Positions 23,507 through 32,402 of a DNA stretch of 37,930 bases are shown here, one piece after another. The DNA is from Saprospiraceae bacterium (GTDB lineage Bacteria > Bacteroidota > Bacteroidia > Chitinophagales > Saprospiraceae). Below the pieces are notes generated by a model. It was not told the origin of the DNA and made no database searches. It saw nothing but the letters and a program-made list of their open reading frames with translations. Positions within the stretch are counted from its first letter, which is position 1. Each line of letters opens with the position of its first letter. The translations under genes and the position numbers were made by a program. The stretch spans positions 1 to 37,930 of the forward strand of contig JALZVN010000329.1 of assembly GCA_023299965.1 (NCBI GenBank). Direction: 5' to 3'.

Positions 23507-23878
23507 TTGAAAAAATTTAGCATTTTGTTATTTTTATTGGTCTCCTCCTCTATCCTACTAGTAAGCTGCGGAGAGGAATTGGCAGACGACGTGATTGGCA
23601 CATGGACGGTTATTTCCTGGACCGTAGAAGGAGCTGAAAAAGCAGATAACATCAAGGTTAAGTTCATCTTTAATTCAGACAAAAGCTACGAAGCGCATTA
23701 CGGTGCTACAGCCGAAAAAGGGACCTTTAGGATATTTGGAAGAAACCTATATACTACTGCTGAAGGTAAATTAGAAAAACTCGTAAAGTTTGATTTCGAT
23801 GAGGATCTCAATATGATTTTTGCGATGAATCGCGTAGGAACATCAGAAAGAATGGTCCTTCAAAAGGAAATGGAATAA
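23507..23878 (+). CDS. Small lipoprotein, lipocalin-like
   Basis: A ~123-residue lipoprotein. The frame is open from ATG 23447, inside the end of hemL, but the first 20 residues are atypical and the signal peptide begins KKFSILLFLLVSSSILLVSC. The codon just before it is TTG at 23507, which I take as the start. The lipobox LVSC with an acidic residue at +3 suits a surface or outer-membrane lipoprotein. The mature part (DVIGTWTVISWTVEG, VKFIFNSDKSYEAHYG, EKGTFRIFGRNLYTTAEG) has the GTW and strand pattern of lipocalin-like domains common in Bacteroidota. Function unknown. The stop is 2 bp from the convergent protease stop. Confidence 0.7.
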   Translation: MKKFSILLFLLVSSSILLVSCGEELADDVIGTWTVISWTVEGAEKADNIKVKFIFNSDKSYEAHYGATAEKGTFRIFGRNLYTTAEGKLEKLVKFDFDEDLNMIFAMNRVGTSERMVLQKEME

Positions 23879-23880
23879 TT

Positions 23881-25839
23881 TTATTCATTACATCCACTGG
23901 AAGAAAAAGTAACATCCCCTACTTTATATGCTACAAAGTCAGGTACTAATGCTGGTCCAGATAAGTTGGACACCTCGAATATCAAAGCATTATTCTGCCA
24001 CTGTGTTGATAGTGGGTTAATGTCCTCAAAGACCATATCAGTTCTTGCAATGATATAAGATTGTTGTTGCGGAAAATCTTCTATAAACTGCAATAATAAG
24101 AACTGAGTAAATAGGATATCATTTACACTAACTGCTCCATCATTATTCACATCTGCTACCAAATATTCGTAAGGATCATCAAATCGATTGACGAAGGTAA
24201 TGTGATTAATTGTTCTTGTGATATCTGAAATACTTAGACCATCTCTACTACAATTATCATTTGATGCGGACACAAAATAGTTTGAACTCATTTGCAAGTT
24301 AAAGAAGGCATAATTACCGCCATCATCTGTAAATGTAGAATCAATCATAGTACCTCGAGATTGAGGAAAGTTTCCATTGCTATTTAGATATACTTTTGAA
24401 TTTACCATAGGTCCTCCGTTGACATCTAATATTTTACCAGAAATGCTTCCAGTGTTAGCAGTAGCGTTGCTCGGATCTAAACCTTGTTGTACCAAATTTC
24501 CAGCGCTGATGGGATCAAGCCAATCTCTAAGACTAGTGCCAGAAGAGCCTCCTCCTGTCCAGGATAAGGACAGTCTTCCAGAATAGGCTTTTGCCTGATC
24601 ACATAATGCATCTCCACCATGAAGTTGAGCCAGAATTAATCCATCATTGTCGAATAAAGGCGAACCTGAAGATCCACCTTGATACGCACCAAGATCTATG
24701 AAAGCTCTATAGTGTGATCTAGGAGAAGTGGTCAAGTCGTTGTCCCAGTCAATTGTACTATTGAAAACAATAAGTCTATCAAATTCTTGTGAAATCTTTT
24801 TTACATCTCCCACTGGATGGTGAATAAGTGTGGTCGTATCAGGTCTATAATCCTGCATTCTATTCCATCCTGCAAAATAGGCATTATAAGAAGCCGGGAT
24901 AGAATTGAAAATTCTTAACAATTCAAAGTCACTATCAGCATATCCTGCAATCTGAGCACATCCCATCAACCAGTCAAAAGCTGGAGCTTCTCCTCCGGTA
25001 TTACAAAAAGGACTCGTAAAATTGAAGTCAAATCTATAGAAACTATACATTGGAGTCAATTCACTTACACAGTGAAATGCAGTCAAAACATAAGGTGTCA
25101 TATCCTGCGCGGTATTATTAATCAAGGAACCAGAGCAGTATACCATACCTTCTTCGGTAGACATGATAATTCTAACTACACTTCGCTCGGCGTCTTGGAA
25201 GGTGCTTTCTGTAAAGCAATTAATATTTACTTGGCATTCCCAAGAGTCTCCAAAATCTCTGTTGTTACTTGCGGAAACACTTTCAGGAAAGTAGTCTTTG
25301 TACATCCTTTCGATATTGAACAGATCAATACTCCCTTGCCCTTTGACATTTGCAGGTTCGTAATATTCTAAAATGATATCTGAACCAGCCACTGGTCCTG
25401 CCAATAGATTTCCTTCAGGGCCGACTTTCTCGCTTGTAATTCTTGAAAATATGTGCTTTCCAGTAGAAGAATAAAGATCAATGTAAGCCCCAGCAGGTAA
25501 ATCAATATTTTTAAGCATGAAAGCCATTCCATATGTGTTGTCACAATGGAAGTTTGCTCTCCATAGACGATCTCCATTTTTTAGTGTATGCCATGCGCCA
25601 GAATTTTCAAAATTGAGGTTTACCTTAGTGGGAATAGATACTCTATCCTGCCAATTATTGGCAGCATCAATTGATTTAACCGCATCATACTCTATATCAG
25701 GGAGATTTTGTTTTTTAAGTTCAGGAAGGTTTGAATTGGATATTCCAATAGGTGTCTGCGTTTGCGCAGCTAAAGATACCGTTATGCATAAAAATACTAG
25801 CGGTAAAAAAAGTTTTCTAAAGGTAGAAGTGTTGTCCAT
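23881..25839 (-). CDS. Secreted lysyl-endopeptidase-like serine protease
   Basis: A 652-residue exported protein (signal peptide ends SLAAQ). Residues ~45-185 form a pre-domain (WHTLKNGDRLWRANFHCDNT, then GMAFMLKNIDLPAGAYIDLY) typical of lysyl-endopeptidase-like proteins. The S1-fold catalytic domain (~200-450) has His256 (VLTAFHC), Asp304 (SDFELLRI) and Ser391 (QGGSSGSPLF). It has several Cys for disulfides. It is followed by a carboxypeptidase-regulatory/CNA-B-like domain (GSISGKILDVNGGPMVNSKV) and a dockerin-like segment (VADVNNDGAVSVNDILFTQ, ~556-580). The protein ends TFSSSGCNE without a recognisable T9SS sorting domain. The cleavage specificity for Lys is family knowledge only. Confidence 0.85.
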   Translation of the reverse strand: MDNTSTFRKLFLPLVFLCITVSLAAQTQTPIGISNSNLPELKKQNLPDIEYDAVKSIDAANNWQDRVSIPTKVNLNFENSGAWHTLKNGDRLWRANFHCDNTYGMAFMLKNIDLPAGAYIDLYSSTGKHIFSRITSEKVGPEGNLLAGPVAGSDIILEYYEPANVKGQGSIDLFNIERMYKDYFPESVSASNNRDFGDSWECQVNINCFTESTFQDAERSVVRIIMSTEEGMVYCSGSLINNTAQDMTPYVLTAFHCVSELTPMYSFYRFDFNFTSPFCNTGGEAPAFDWLMGCAQIAGYADSDFELLRIFNSIPASYNAYFAGWNRMQDYRPDTTTLIHHPVGDVKKISQEFDRLIVFNSTIDWDNDLTTSPRSHYRAFIDLGAYQGGSSGSPLFDNDGLILAQLHGGDALCDQAKAYSGRLSLSWTGGGSSGTSLRDWLDPISAGNLVQQGLDPSNATANTGSISGKILDVNGGPMVNSKVYLNSNGNFPQSRGTMIDSTFTDDGGNYAFFNLQMSSNYFVSASNDNCSRDGLSISDITRTINHITFVNRFDDPYEYLVADVNNDGAVSVNDILFTQFLLLQFIEDFPQQQSYIIARTDMVFEDINPLSTQWQNNALIFEVSNLSGPALVPDFVAYKVGDVTFSSSGCNE

Positions 25840-26061
25840 GGGCGACTAGAATATCCTTTTGTGATTTACACCAAAAAAACAATATAGTGGCTTTGAAATG
25901 GCATGTCAAAGATTATCAATTCTTATTGAGAAAAATAACCCCAATAGGGTACGTTTTCAGAACATAATGTGTGGGGATGGGCAATTATTTTGAAGCAATC
26001 TGAGTATATGTAACAAGTATACGTAATATCAATCTCCTCGTTCGCTAAAGGAAAAAAGAAT

Positions 26062-27402
26062 TTACACCTTTAATCCATGCCATCGTTCTGATCGTAAGAA
26101 CCAATATGAGGCAACAAATATAATAATCCAATAATATATTTCTGAAGCCCAGGCCCAACCTAAACCAGCTCCAAATACCTCAATAACAAAATATACGTAG
26201 ATAAGGTAAATCACTACCGAAACAGTCTGGATCATAAGTCCAAATACAGTAGCCCCCGTCGCAGCAAGTCCATTAAAGAACACGGCAGAAACAGAAAATA
26301 GAAGTAATATCACTCCCATTACATAAAAAATTGGTTGCGACTCTACAATGAGGGACATATCTTGCTTACCAAACAATGGATAAAGGATCAACTTTGGAAA
26401 AAGCAGAATTGGTAGCAACAAAACGCATGTCCATACAAGACACATCTTGCTTATCTTCCAAAGTAATGGGATAACCTCCTTTCCTTTGCCTTGCGCTATA
26501 TAATTGCTTATTAAAGTATTAGCCCCCGAAGCAAAACCCCAAGTCGGAATCGACAGAGTCAAATAAACCATCCTTACTAAATTGGTGATGGCTAGTGGTC
26601 TTTCTCCGAGATTTTCTATTATTCCAAAGAAGGCAAACCAAGACCCAAAACCAACCACAGCTTGCGCTACTACAGGCGCGGATATGCGATACTGCGTCTT
26701 TATGGCTTCAAAATCGATGATTTTAGGAATAGAAAAGAGCTTATACTTTCTTATTTTCTTGTCGAAAGCTATGTAGATCAAAAACAAGAAAAAAGTAAAA
26801 GCCTCAGCAATAGTACTTGCTATACCTGCTCCTTGGATACCTAATTCAGGTAGACCAAGATTTCCAAAGATAAATCCATAGTTCAGCACTACATTGACAA
26901 TAGCTAATATAATAGAGTCAATCAGAATAAATTTGGTACGAGCAATACCCGTATATAAAGCGATAATGCTCAAACCTACGTAGCTAAAAAAAACGCCGTA
27001 GGACCGAAATTCTAAATATTCAAGGCTTTTATAGAAGTAAATATCGTTGTCTGTAAAAAGAGAGAATATGTAGTAACTCCCATACTGCATAACGAGAAAC
27101 ATCACTATGGCTAGGAAGAACTCGAAGATTAAGGAGGCTTGAAAAACTTGCCCCACCTTTACTGGGTTATTTTCTCCAGCTCTTCTAGCAATCATAATTT
27201 GACCACCTTTGGAGAAATTATACCCAATAGCAGCAATCATAAGATAAAAAACGCCTACAAGACCGATTGCTCCAAAATCTGCCTCACTTTTATGATATAA
27301 AAATACCCCATCAGTTAGCACGATTATCTGCTGTACGGCACTGCCCAACATTATCGGTCCTGAAAGTGAGAAAATTTCTCTGTATGAGGTTTTTAGCTTC
27401 AT
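26062..27402 (-). CDS. MATE family efflux transporter
   Basis: A 446-residue inner-membrane transporter with twelve predicted helices in two MatE halves. Signatures: LSGPIMLGSAVQQIIVLTDG at the start, GYNFSKGGQIMIARRAGENN in the first half, and NLVRMVYLTLSIPTWGFASG and GANTLISNYIAQGKGKEV in the second. It should export cationic or lipophilic compounds using a Na+ or H+ gradient; the substrate is unknown. The frame is open to ATG 27462, but ATG 27402 gives the usual start (MKLKTSYREIF), and the upstream 20 residues look non-native. It is not in an operon with its neighbours. Confidence 0.92.
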   Translation of the reverse strand: MKLKTSYREIFSLSGPIMLGSAVQQIIVLTDGVFLYHKSEADFGAIGLVGVFYLMIAAIGYNFSKGGQIMIARRAGENNPVKVGQVFQASLIFEFFLAIVMFLVMQYGSYYIFSLFTDNDIYFYKSLEYLEFRSYGVFFSYVGLSIIALYTGIARTKFILIDSIILAIVNVVLNYGFIFGNLGLPELGIQGAGIASTIAEAFTFFLFLIYIAFDKKIRKYKLFSIPKIIDFEAIKTQYRISAPVVAQAVVGFGSWFAFFGIIENLGERPLAITNLVRMVYLTLSIPTWGFASGANTLISNYIAQGKGKEVIPLLWKISKMCLVWTCVLLLPILLFPKLILYPLFGKQDMSLIVESQPIFYVMGVILLLFSVSAVFFNGLAATGATVFGLMIQTVSVVIYLIYVYFVIEVFGAGLGWAWASEIYYWIIIFVASYWFLRSERWHGLKV

Positions 27403-27655
27403 GAAAGCATCAAAAAAACAACAATTACTATTCTTATCCAAGGCTTTTAGACGAATAAACATATTAATAGGCTCAACTCAATCCGTATTGTATTTTAATG
27501 CCAAATAATCCTTCTTTATGGGTGAATTCCAAACATTTACTATGCAACTTTCATCTTCCGATAAAGCCTTAAAATCAAGTTTACACTAAATTATACAACG
27601 AATCTGCTCCCTCAATGAATAAATCCTTTATGTTTGCAAGGCACAAAATGATCAA

Positions 27656-28207
27656 ATGATACTTTATTTCAAGGCAATACACATATTTGGTTTTGTAGCT
27701 TGGTTTTCAGGCTTGTTCTATCTAGTGAGGATGTTTGTATATCATGTAGAAGCTGGGAGTGAGGATCAACCCAAAAAGCGAATTCTGCAAGATCAATTTA
27801 CCTTAATGCAAAAGCGAGTGTTTAGCATCATTTGCAATACCGCGGCAATACTGACATGGTTCTGTGGATTAAGCATGATCTATCTTTATGGAATGGAATG
27901 GTTCAAGCTGAACACTTGGCTTCATGCTAAGTTGGTGCTTCTGGTAGTACTCACCGGTTATCACTTATATTGTAAAAAAATAATCGATGCTTTGGAGAAA
28001 GGTGATTTTGTTATGTCTGCCTTCAACTTTAGATTATTCAATGAATTGCCTTCTATTCTTTTATTGGCGATAGTGTTGCTAGCAAGCCTAAGAAGCCTAG
28101 GTGAATTTGTGGGTACCCTACCCTACATTCTTGCATTCATGATTAGCATATTTTTTATAGCAAAGTTCTATAAAAAGCTAAGAGAGAAGAAAAAGGGAAA
28201 GGTATAA
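27656..28207 (+). CDS. hemJ: Protoporphyrinogen IX oxidase HemJ-type protein
   Basis: A 183-residue membrane protein of the HemJ/UPF0093 family, which oxidises protoporphyrinogen IX to protoporphyrin IX in many Gram-negative bacteria. Signatures: YFKAIHIFGFVAWFSGLFYL with the conserved His9, VRMFVYHVEA, LMQKRVFSIICNTA, NTWLHAKLVLLVVLTGYH and FRLFNELPSILLLAIV. Four to five membrane helices. Length is slightly above the usual ~140-180 because of a basic C-terminal tail KKLREKKKGK. Together with hemL it supports heme synthesis by the C5 pathway. Confidence 0.92.
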   Translation: MILYFKAIHIFGFVAWFSGLFYLVRMFVYHVEAGSEDQPKKRILQDQFTLMQKRVFSIICNTAAILTWFCGLSMIYLYGMEWFKLNTWLHAKLVLLVVLTGYHLYCKKIIDALEKGDFVMSAFNFRLFNELPSILLLAIVLLASLRSLGEFVGTLPYILAFMISIFFIAKFYKKLREKKKGKV

Positions 28208-28219
28208 ATCTTTTAAAAA

Positions 28220-28894
28220 CTACTTTCGTCCTCTTATAGTTTTTATCAAATCCAAAGTATCTCTTGTTTTTTTCTCTAGCGTCTCAAAGTCTCTGTTAGC
28301 TAAAATAGTTTTACTTATCAATTTTGACCCCATTCCAACACAAGTAACCCCCGCTTCAAACCAAGCACTAAGGTTCTCTTCCGTTGGCGAAACGCCACCA
28401 GTAGGCATAACAGATGTCCATGGTTGTGGCGCCTTGATAGACTTCACAAAACCTGGTCCATAAGTACTTCCAGGAAACAACTTGACAATGTCTACTCCAT
28501 ACTCTTCAGCAGTTCCTATTTCTGTCAGTGTACCACATCCAGGCATATAAGGTACTTTTCTTCGGTTGCAAACTCTAGCTATATCTTCCTTAAAAGCAGC
28601 TGTGACAATAAAGTTAGCCCCTAATTGCATATATAAAGCAGCAGTTCCTTGATCAGTGATTGACCCTACACCTAACATCATACCTGGCAATTCCTTGAGG
28701 CAGTACTTATTCAATTCCGCAAAAACTTCATAAGCAAAGTCTCCTCGGCTAGTGAATTCGACTACTCTTCCGCCACCATTGTAGCAAGCTCTTAAAACTT
28801 CTTTGCCCAATTCAATATCTGGATTATAGAATAAAGGAACCATTCCTTGTTCGTCTAAAAGACTTAGAACTTGTAACTTTGAAAAATGAGCCAT
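28220..28894 (-). CDS. eda: KDPG/KHG-type aldolase
   Basis: A 224-residue class I aldolase of the 2-keto-3-deoxy-6-phosphogluconate/4-hydroxy-2-oxoglutarate family. Signatures: general acid/base Glu46 in VVEFTSRG, LGVGSITDQGTAALYMQLGA, the Schiff-base Lys138 in VDIVKLFPG, and PTGGVSPTEENLSAWFEAG. It cleaves a 2-keto-3-deoxy-phosphosugar acid into pyruvate and an aldehyde. No kinase, dehydratase or transporter of a sugar-acid pathway is adjacent, so the physiological substrate is open. Confidence 0.92.
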   Translation of the reverse strand: MAHFSKLQVLSLLDEQGMVPLFYNPDIELGKEVLRACYNGGGRVVEFTSRGDFAYEVFAELNKYCLKELPGMMLGVGSITDQGTAALYMQLGANFIVTAAFKEDIARVCNRRKVPYMPGCGTLTEIGTAEEYGVDIVKLFPGSTYGPGFVKSIKAPQPWTSVMPTGGVSPTEENLSAWFEAGVTCVGMGSKLISKTILANRDFETLEKKTRDTLDLIKTIRGRK

Positions 28895-29137
28895 TGCTAG
28901 GTGTTATTAAAATGAAAAAGTAATTATACTATTTAACGCGCGCAAATATAATTGGTGTTCTGATTTACGCATACATTTTTCACCTTAATTTTAATTTTAT
29001 CTAAGCCTTTTGCTTTCAAGTTTTTAAATTTTGCGATTAAGGTTAAAAAGGCAGTTCTACTGACCCTGTGCTGGTCAAATGTGAACCAATTGTTGTCATT
29101 TTCGATAATTACACACATCAGAGTATATGTGGTAGGC

Positions 29138-29549
29138 ATGGTTACCAAAGAAATCAATAAGAACGTTGAAGAATACTTAGAGGCTATTAAAAGTGAATCT
29201 AAAAAGGAGGATAGTCGAGTACTCATGAAACTCAAGAAAGATGGTTCAGGGTTTTCACTAAGGTATGAGGTGATAACTTTTTGATTGGGTTCGGAAAATA
29301 TAGCTACCAAAGAAGAAAGAAGCATATGAATGGTTTCATCTTGGCTTTGCTGTTCGTAGTATAAAAATAACAATCTATCTTACTTTCGACATTTCAAAAG
29401 AAGAAACACTTTTGCAACCGCTAGGAAAATGCAAATCGGAAAAATGATGCTTATACACCAATAAATTAGCAGACATCAATTTACCTACTTTAAAGAAGCT
29501 AATTGTAAAAAGTAAAAACGTCCAATGGCATAAAGGACACCTCTATTGA
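29138..29549 (+). pseudogene. Decayed DUF1801 gene
   Basis: Three frames together spell a DUF1801 protein. Frame a from ATG 29138 gives MVTKEINKNVEEYLEAIKSE and RVLMKLKK, the usual N-terminus. Frame b, after a shift near 29255, gives KV*GDNFLIGFGKYSYQRRK, where the stop 29266-29268 replaces the conserved Trp of the KMWGD-IIGFGKY block. Frame c, from 29322, gives YEWFHLGFAVRSIKITIYLT, ETLLQPLGKCKSEK, stop 29445-29447, then CLYTNKLADINLPTLKKLIV, matching the family C-terminus. So there are at least two frameshifts and two internal stops. The order of motifs and the total length agree with an intact ~135-residue gene that has decayed in place. Confidence 0.75.
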
Positions 29550-29775
29550 CGATACTATTGGTTGAACAGAAAATCAAAAATCAGGCATGGAATACGCTAC
29601 CATCTTATCTTAATTATTTTTCATTATTACTTGCTACGTAAAAACTGAGCTATCTATCGATTAGAAGATAAGGTGTATATCTTTTGGAGGAACTAAGATT
29701 GTATTTGATGATCAAGGTCATAGAGATATTGTCATTCTAAACCATAGCTCTATCTCCAATGGTCATCTCGGCACA

Positions 29776-30831
29776 TTAGAATAGTGTACAAACACCACTT
29801 TCGAAACCGGTAGCATTAAAAGTCGTATTGACTGCCCCGTCTCCGTTCGCATCACTTACTTCTAATCTTAAACCATTTTCACCTGAACCATCTCGTTTTG
29901 GTGTGCAATATTCAAACAAGTAAAAACTGTTGGCTTCTGCAAAGATCGCATCAGAAATTTCTTGAAACTTATCAGCAAGTTCATCTGGATTATCTGTGGA
30001 TAATGCACTTTTGGGCCCTAAGGCTTCTAATACTTCATTATCTATTTCAGCTCCTAATCCAATAGTATAAAAATCGATAGTCGCTGATGCTGCTTCTACT
30101 GCATTAAAAGCGTCACTTTTCAGGTGACGAGCTGCTTGATCTGTACCATCTGTAAAGGTGATCACTGAAGCTGCAGATTGGAATCCACTTGCAATATTGT
30201 CGGCAATAACATTTTGAGCTCTTTCAGCACCCTTAAGAATGGCTCCATAAAGATCTGTTGATCTATCCGTGGACAGAGTTGCATCCATCCTTTCAATAGA
30301 ACTCGTCAGTAAATCAATGTCATCTGTGAAGCCAATCAATTCATGTAGCACATCCACTCCATCAAACCAGAAAATTCCAATTTTTGTAGATGAATTTTGA
30401 GTACTTAACAGATTGTTTACAAAAAGCTCTGCAGAAATCTTCAAAGCGTCTAAATCATTGTTTACTACTGATCCACTCAAGTCTAAAAGCAGAATGACGT
30501 TATTTCTGAATATATCATTGTTGTCAGAAATTATTCGATCCGCTTCATCTTCAGAAATCACTTTAAACTCAGAGTCGTTTCTACCTCTTTCAAGAATTGA
30601 AAAATTATCTTCTGTCAAATTTGACACTGGATTACCTAAACCATCAATCACTCTATAAAAAACAGAGACTTTTGAGGGTAGGCTTATAAATTCATTTTGG
30701 ATAATAATTTCATAGTCGCTGATGTCATTATTATTTGTAATGACGGACATTCCGTCATCTTTCTTACAAGACCATACAGAAACTAATAAAAGAAGGGTAA
30801 ATAAGTAGAATGCTTGATTTTTCATATCCAA
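29776..30831 (-). CDS. VWA-domain lipoprotein
   Basis: A 351-residue protein with a lipoprotein signal (LLLLVSVWSC, lipid Cys22). Residues ~45-95 look like a beta-sandwich lead-in (SVFYRVIDGLGNPVSNLTED); a von Willebrand A domain covers ~108-305, with the metal-binding MIDAS motif DLSGS at 117-121 and TFTDGTDQ later in the domain. The MIDAS residues are intact, so metal-dependent ligand binding is likely. The C-terminus (FEYCTPKRDGSGENGLRLEV to the end) has an SDANGDGAVN loop, possibly Ca2+-binding, and ends GFESGVCTLF. Surface or periplasmic location inferred. It is divergent from the esterase gene, with an inverted repeat between them. Confidence 0.88.
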   Translation of the reverse strand: MDMKNQAFYLFTLLLLVSVWSCKKDDGMSVITNNNDISDYEIIIQNEFISLPSKVSVFYRVIDGLGNPVSNLTEDNFSILERGRNDSEFKVISEDEADRIISDNNDIFRNNVILLLDLSGSVVNNDLDALKISAELFVNNLLSTQNSSTKIGIFWFDGVDVLHELIGFTDDIDLLTSSIERMDATLSTDRSTDLYGAILKGAERAQNVIADNIASGFQSAASVITFTDGTDQAARHLKSDAFNAVEAASATIDFYTIGLGAEIDNEVLEALGPKSALSTDNPDELADKFQEISDAIFAEANSFYLFEYCTPKRDGSGENGLRLEVSDANGDGAVNTTFNATGFESGVCTLF

Positions 30832-30845
30832 AAAGATTTAATATA

Positions 30846-30862
30846 TACGTTCATAAAACGTA
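30846..30862. promoter_or_regulatory. Inverted repeat in the divergent promoter region
   Basis: TACGTT (30846-30851) and AACGTA (30857-30862) are perfect 6-bp inverted repeats with a 5-bp spacer, 15 bp before the VWA gene start in the 86-bp divergent region with the esterase gene. Possible operator or 5' hairpin. Confidence 0.3.
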
Positions 30863-30917
30863 CCAAGCACAATATAATGTGTAATGGTAATGTTAAAGTT
30901 TTTCTATATTTGATAAT

Positions 30918-31757
30918 ATGTTTAGAGGAACGCTGCCATATGAATTCTATCAGCTACTAGGATATTGGAAAAAGACCATATCCTACACTAAAACCTCTTT
31001 TCAACAATCGGAGAAACTCTCTTTTGGAAAGCACTCTAATCAATATCTTAAGCTGTATAGTCCAAGTACTCCTGATCCAGCTAAGCCACTACTGATATAC
31101 TATCACGGAGGTGGTTGGATTTTCGGAAAACCTGAGGTATTCATCAAAAAAGCATCTCTTTTTACGAGTCTTGGCTATCAAGTGGTGATGCCATGCTATC
31201 GCAAGGTTCCGCGCTTTCATGCAGATGATATCATAGAGGATGCAAAATTGATGTTAAAAAAAGTAATTGAGCTTTCAAATGAGGGCGTAATTCATAACAT
31301 AAAAAAAATTATTTTGGGTGGTGTGAGTGCAGGAGCGAATCTAACGGCTTTAATTTATTTTCGTAAAGAAATCCATGAGTGGGCAGGTATTACACAAGAT
31401 CAATTTATAGCTATGTTTATGTATGCCCCTCCGCTGGACCTAGAAAAGATGAGAAAAACTCCGGTCTTGTATAGATATGCTGGTGCAAGAGATTCGAAAC
31501 GGTTCTATAATACATCTCCAATCAACTTTATCCAAGATAGCCATCCAATACCTATCTTATGCACTCATGGCAAAAAAGATGCATTAGTTCAATTTGCTGC
31601 TTCACAAACATTTCGTAATCAATATAGAAAGTTGTATCCAGATTTATTGTCTTATCATGAACTAGAATCAGGAACTCATCTCGATGCTGCATCTTGGGCG
31701 CATACCGATAATGAAATGCGTAAACAACTCGTTTCTTGGTTAAAAAGTGTTTCGTAA
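30918..31757 (+). CDS. Alpha/beta hydrolase (HSL-type carboxylesterase)
   Basis: A 279-residue alpha/beta hydrolase. The oxyanion motif HGGGW starts at His63 (IYYHGGGWIFGKPE), the nucleophile elbow GVSAG holds Ser137, and the triad is completed by Asp221 (GKKDALVQF) and His254 (SGTHLDAAS). The HGGG motif places it in the hormone-sensitive lipase group, which hydrolyses short-chain esters. No signal peptide is obvious, so it is probably cytoplasmic. It is divergent from the VWA lipoprotein gene. Confidence 0.88.
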   Translation: MFRGTLPYEFYQLLGYWKKTISYTKTSFQQSEKLSFGKHSNQYLKLYSPSTPDPAKPLLIYYHGGGWIFGKPEVFIKKASLFTSLGYQVVMPCYRKVPRFHADDIIEDAKLMLKKVIELSNEGVIHNIKKIILGGVSAGANLTALIYFRKEIHEWAGITQDQFIAMFMYAPPLDLEKMRKTPVLYRYAGARDSKRFYNTSPINFIQDSHPIPILCTHGKKDALVQFAASQTFRNQYRKLYPDLLSYHELESGTHLDAASWAHTDNEMRKQLVSWLKSVS

Positions 31758-31899
31758 AAATACTCTAGTGTTTCATTCTGGGTAAAATCAAAGGCTACAA
31801 AAATTATACACTCTAAACTAGATTCTTGACGTTACATCTCATCTTAGTCTATATCTAAGAGTCTTGCATTTCATTACTATACAAGGTGAAAGCACTTAT

Positions 31900-32070
31900 A
31901 TGTACCTCCATCGCGGAACCGAAAGGTGGAGCTCGACAAGCGGAGCGCGTTAGAGACTAGGGGGTGAAGTGATATTGCTGTCGATGGCAATCGACAAAAG
32001 CGATACAAACGAAAGACCCGACACCATAGATCAGTAAGAAACGGTAGTGAATGACTGATCTATAGGTGAA
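31900..32070 (+). repeat. Hairpin-rich Bacteroidota intergenic repeat, copy D
   Basis: Contains hairpin GTCGAT/ATCGAC (31980-31985 with 31990-31995), the core GATACAAACGAAAGACCCGA (32002-32021), and a hairpin in which CACC and ATAGATCAGT (32022-32035) pair with ACTGATCTAT and GGTG (32054-32068, one bulged A). The arrangement is that of copies A and B. The rest of the 645-bp gap (31758-32402) shows no gene, and I see no clear promoter for the following gene. Confidence 0.55.
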
Positions 32071-32402
32071 GTCCCCAAAATGAAGGGCTATAAACCGTCA
32101 AAATTTACAATATATAACAAGTTAATTATTAACTAAAATTAACCAAAAGTGTAATTCACCCAGGTCACAATAAAAGCTGCATGATCAGGCTCAAATTTCA
32201 TATATGTCTTAATCTAAACTACGAAAGGCTGAATAGTAGTCAAGTATACTTTATATATATTCATAATATAATAACCGGGATTTAAATCTATATCCAACTG
32301 AAATGTTCATCTAGTCACAATTAAGCAAGTATATCAAAATTCATTTATCTAATTCACTGCATAATTGTAGTGTAGGAAATCCCCTTATTCAAATTTATTG
32401 AG

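Noticed and set aside
28933..29373. 146-codon minus-strand frame
   Set aside because: It lies opposite the decayed DUF1801 gene, has Ser/Leu-rich non-protein-like composition, no family signature and no promoter context; the plus-strand motifs explain the region better.
29665..29784. 39-codon plus-strand frame ending LNHSSISNGHLGTLE
   Set aside because: No start codon, no recognised family, and it overlaps the 3' end of the VWA gene by nine bases; possibly a further relic but not supportable.
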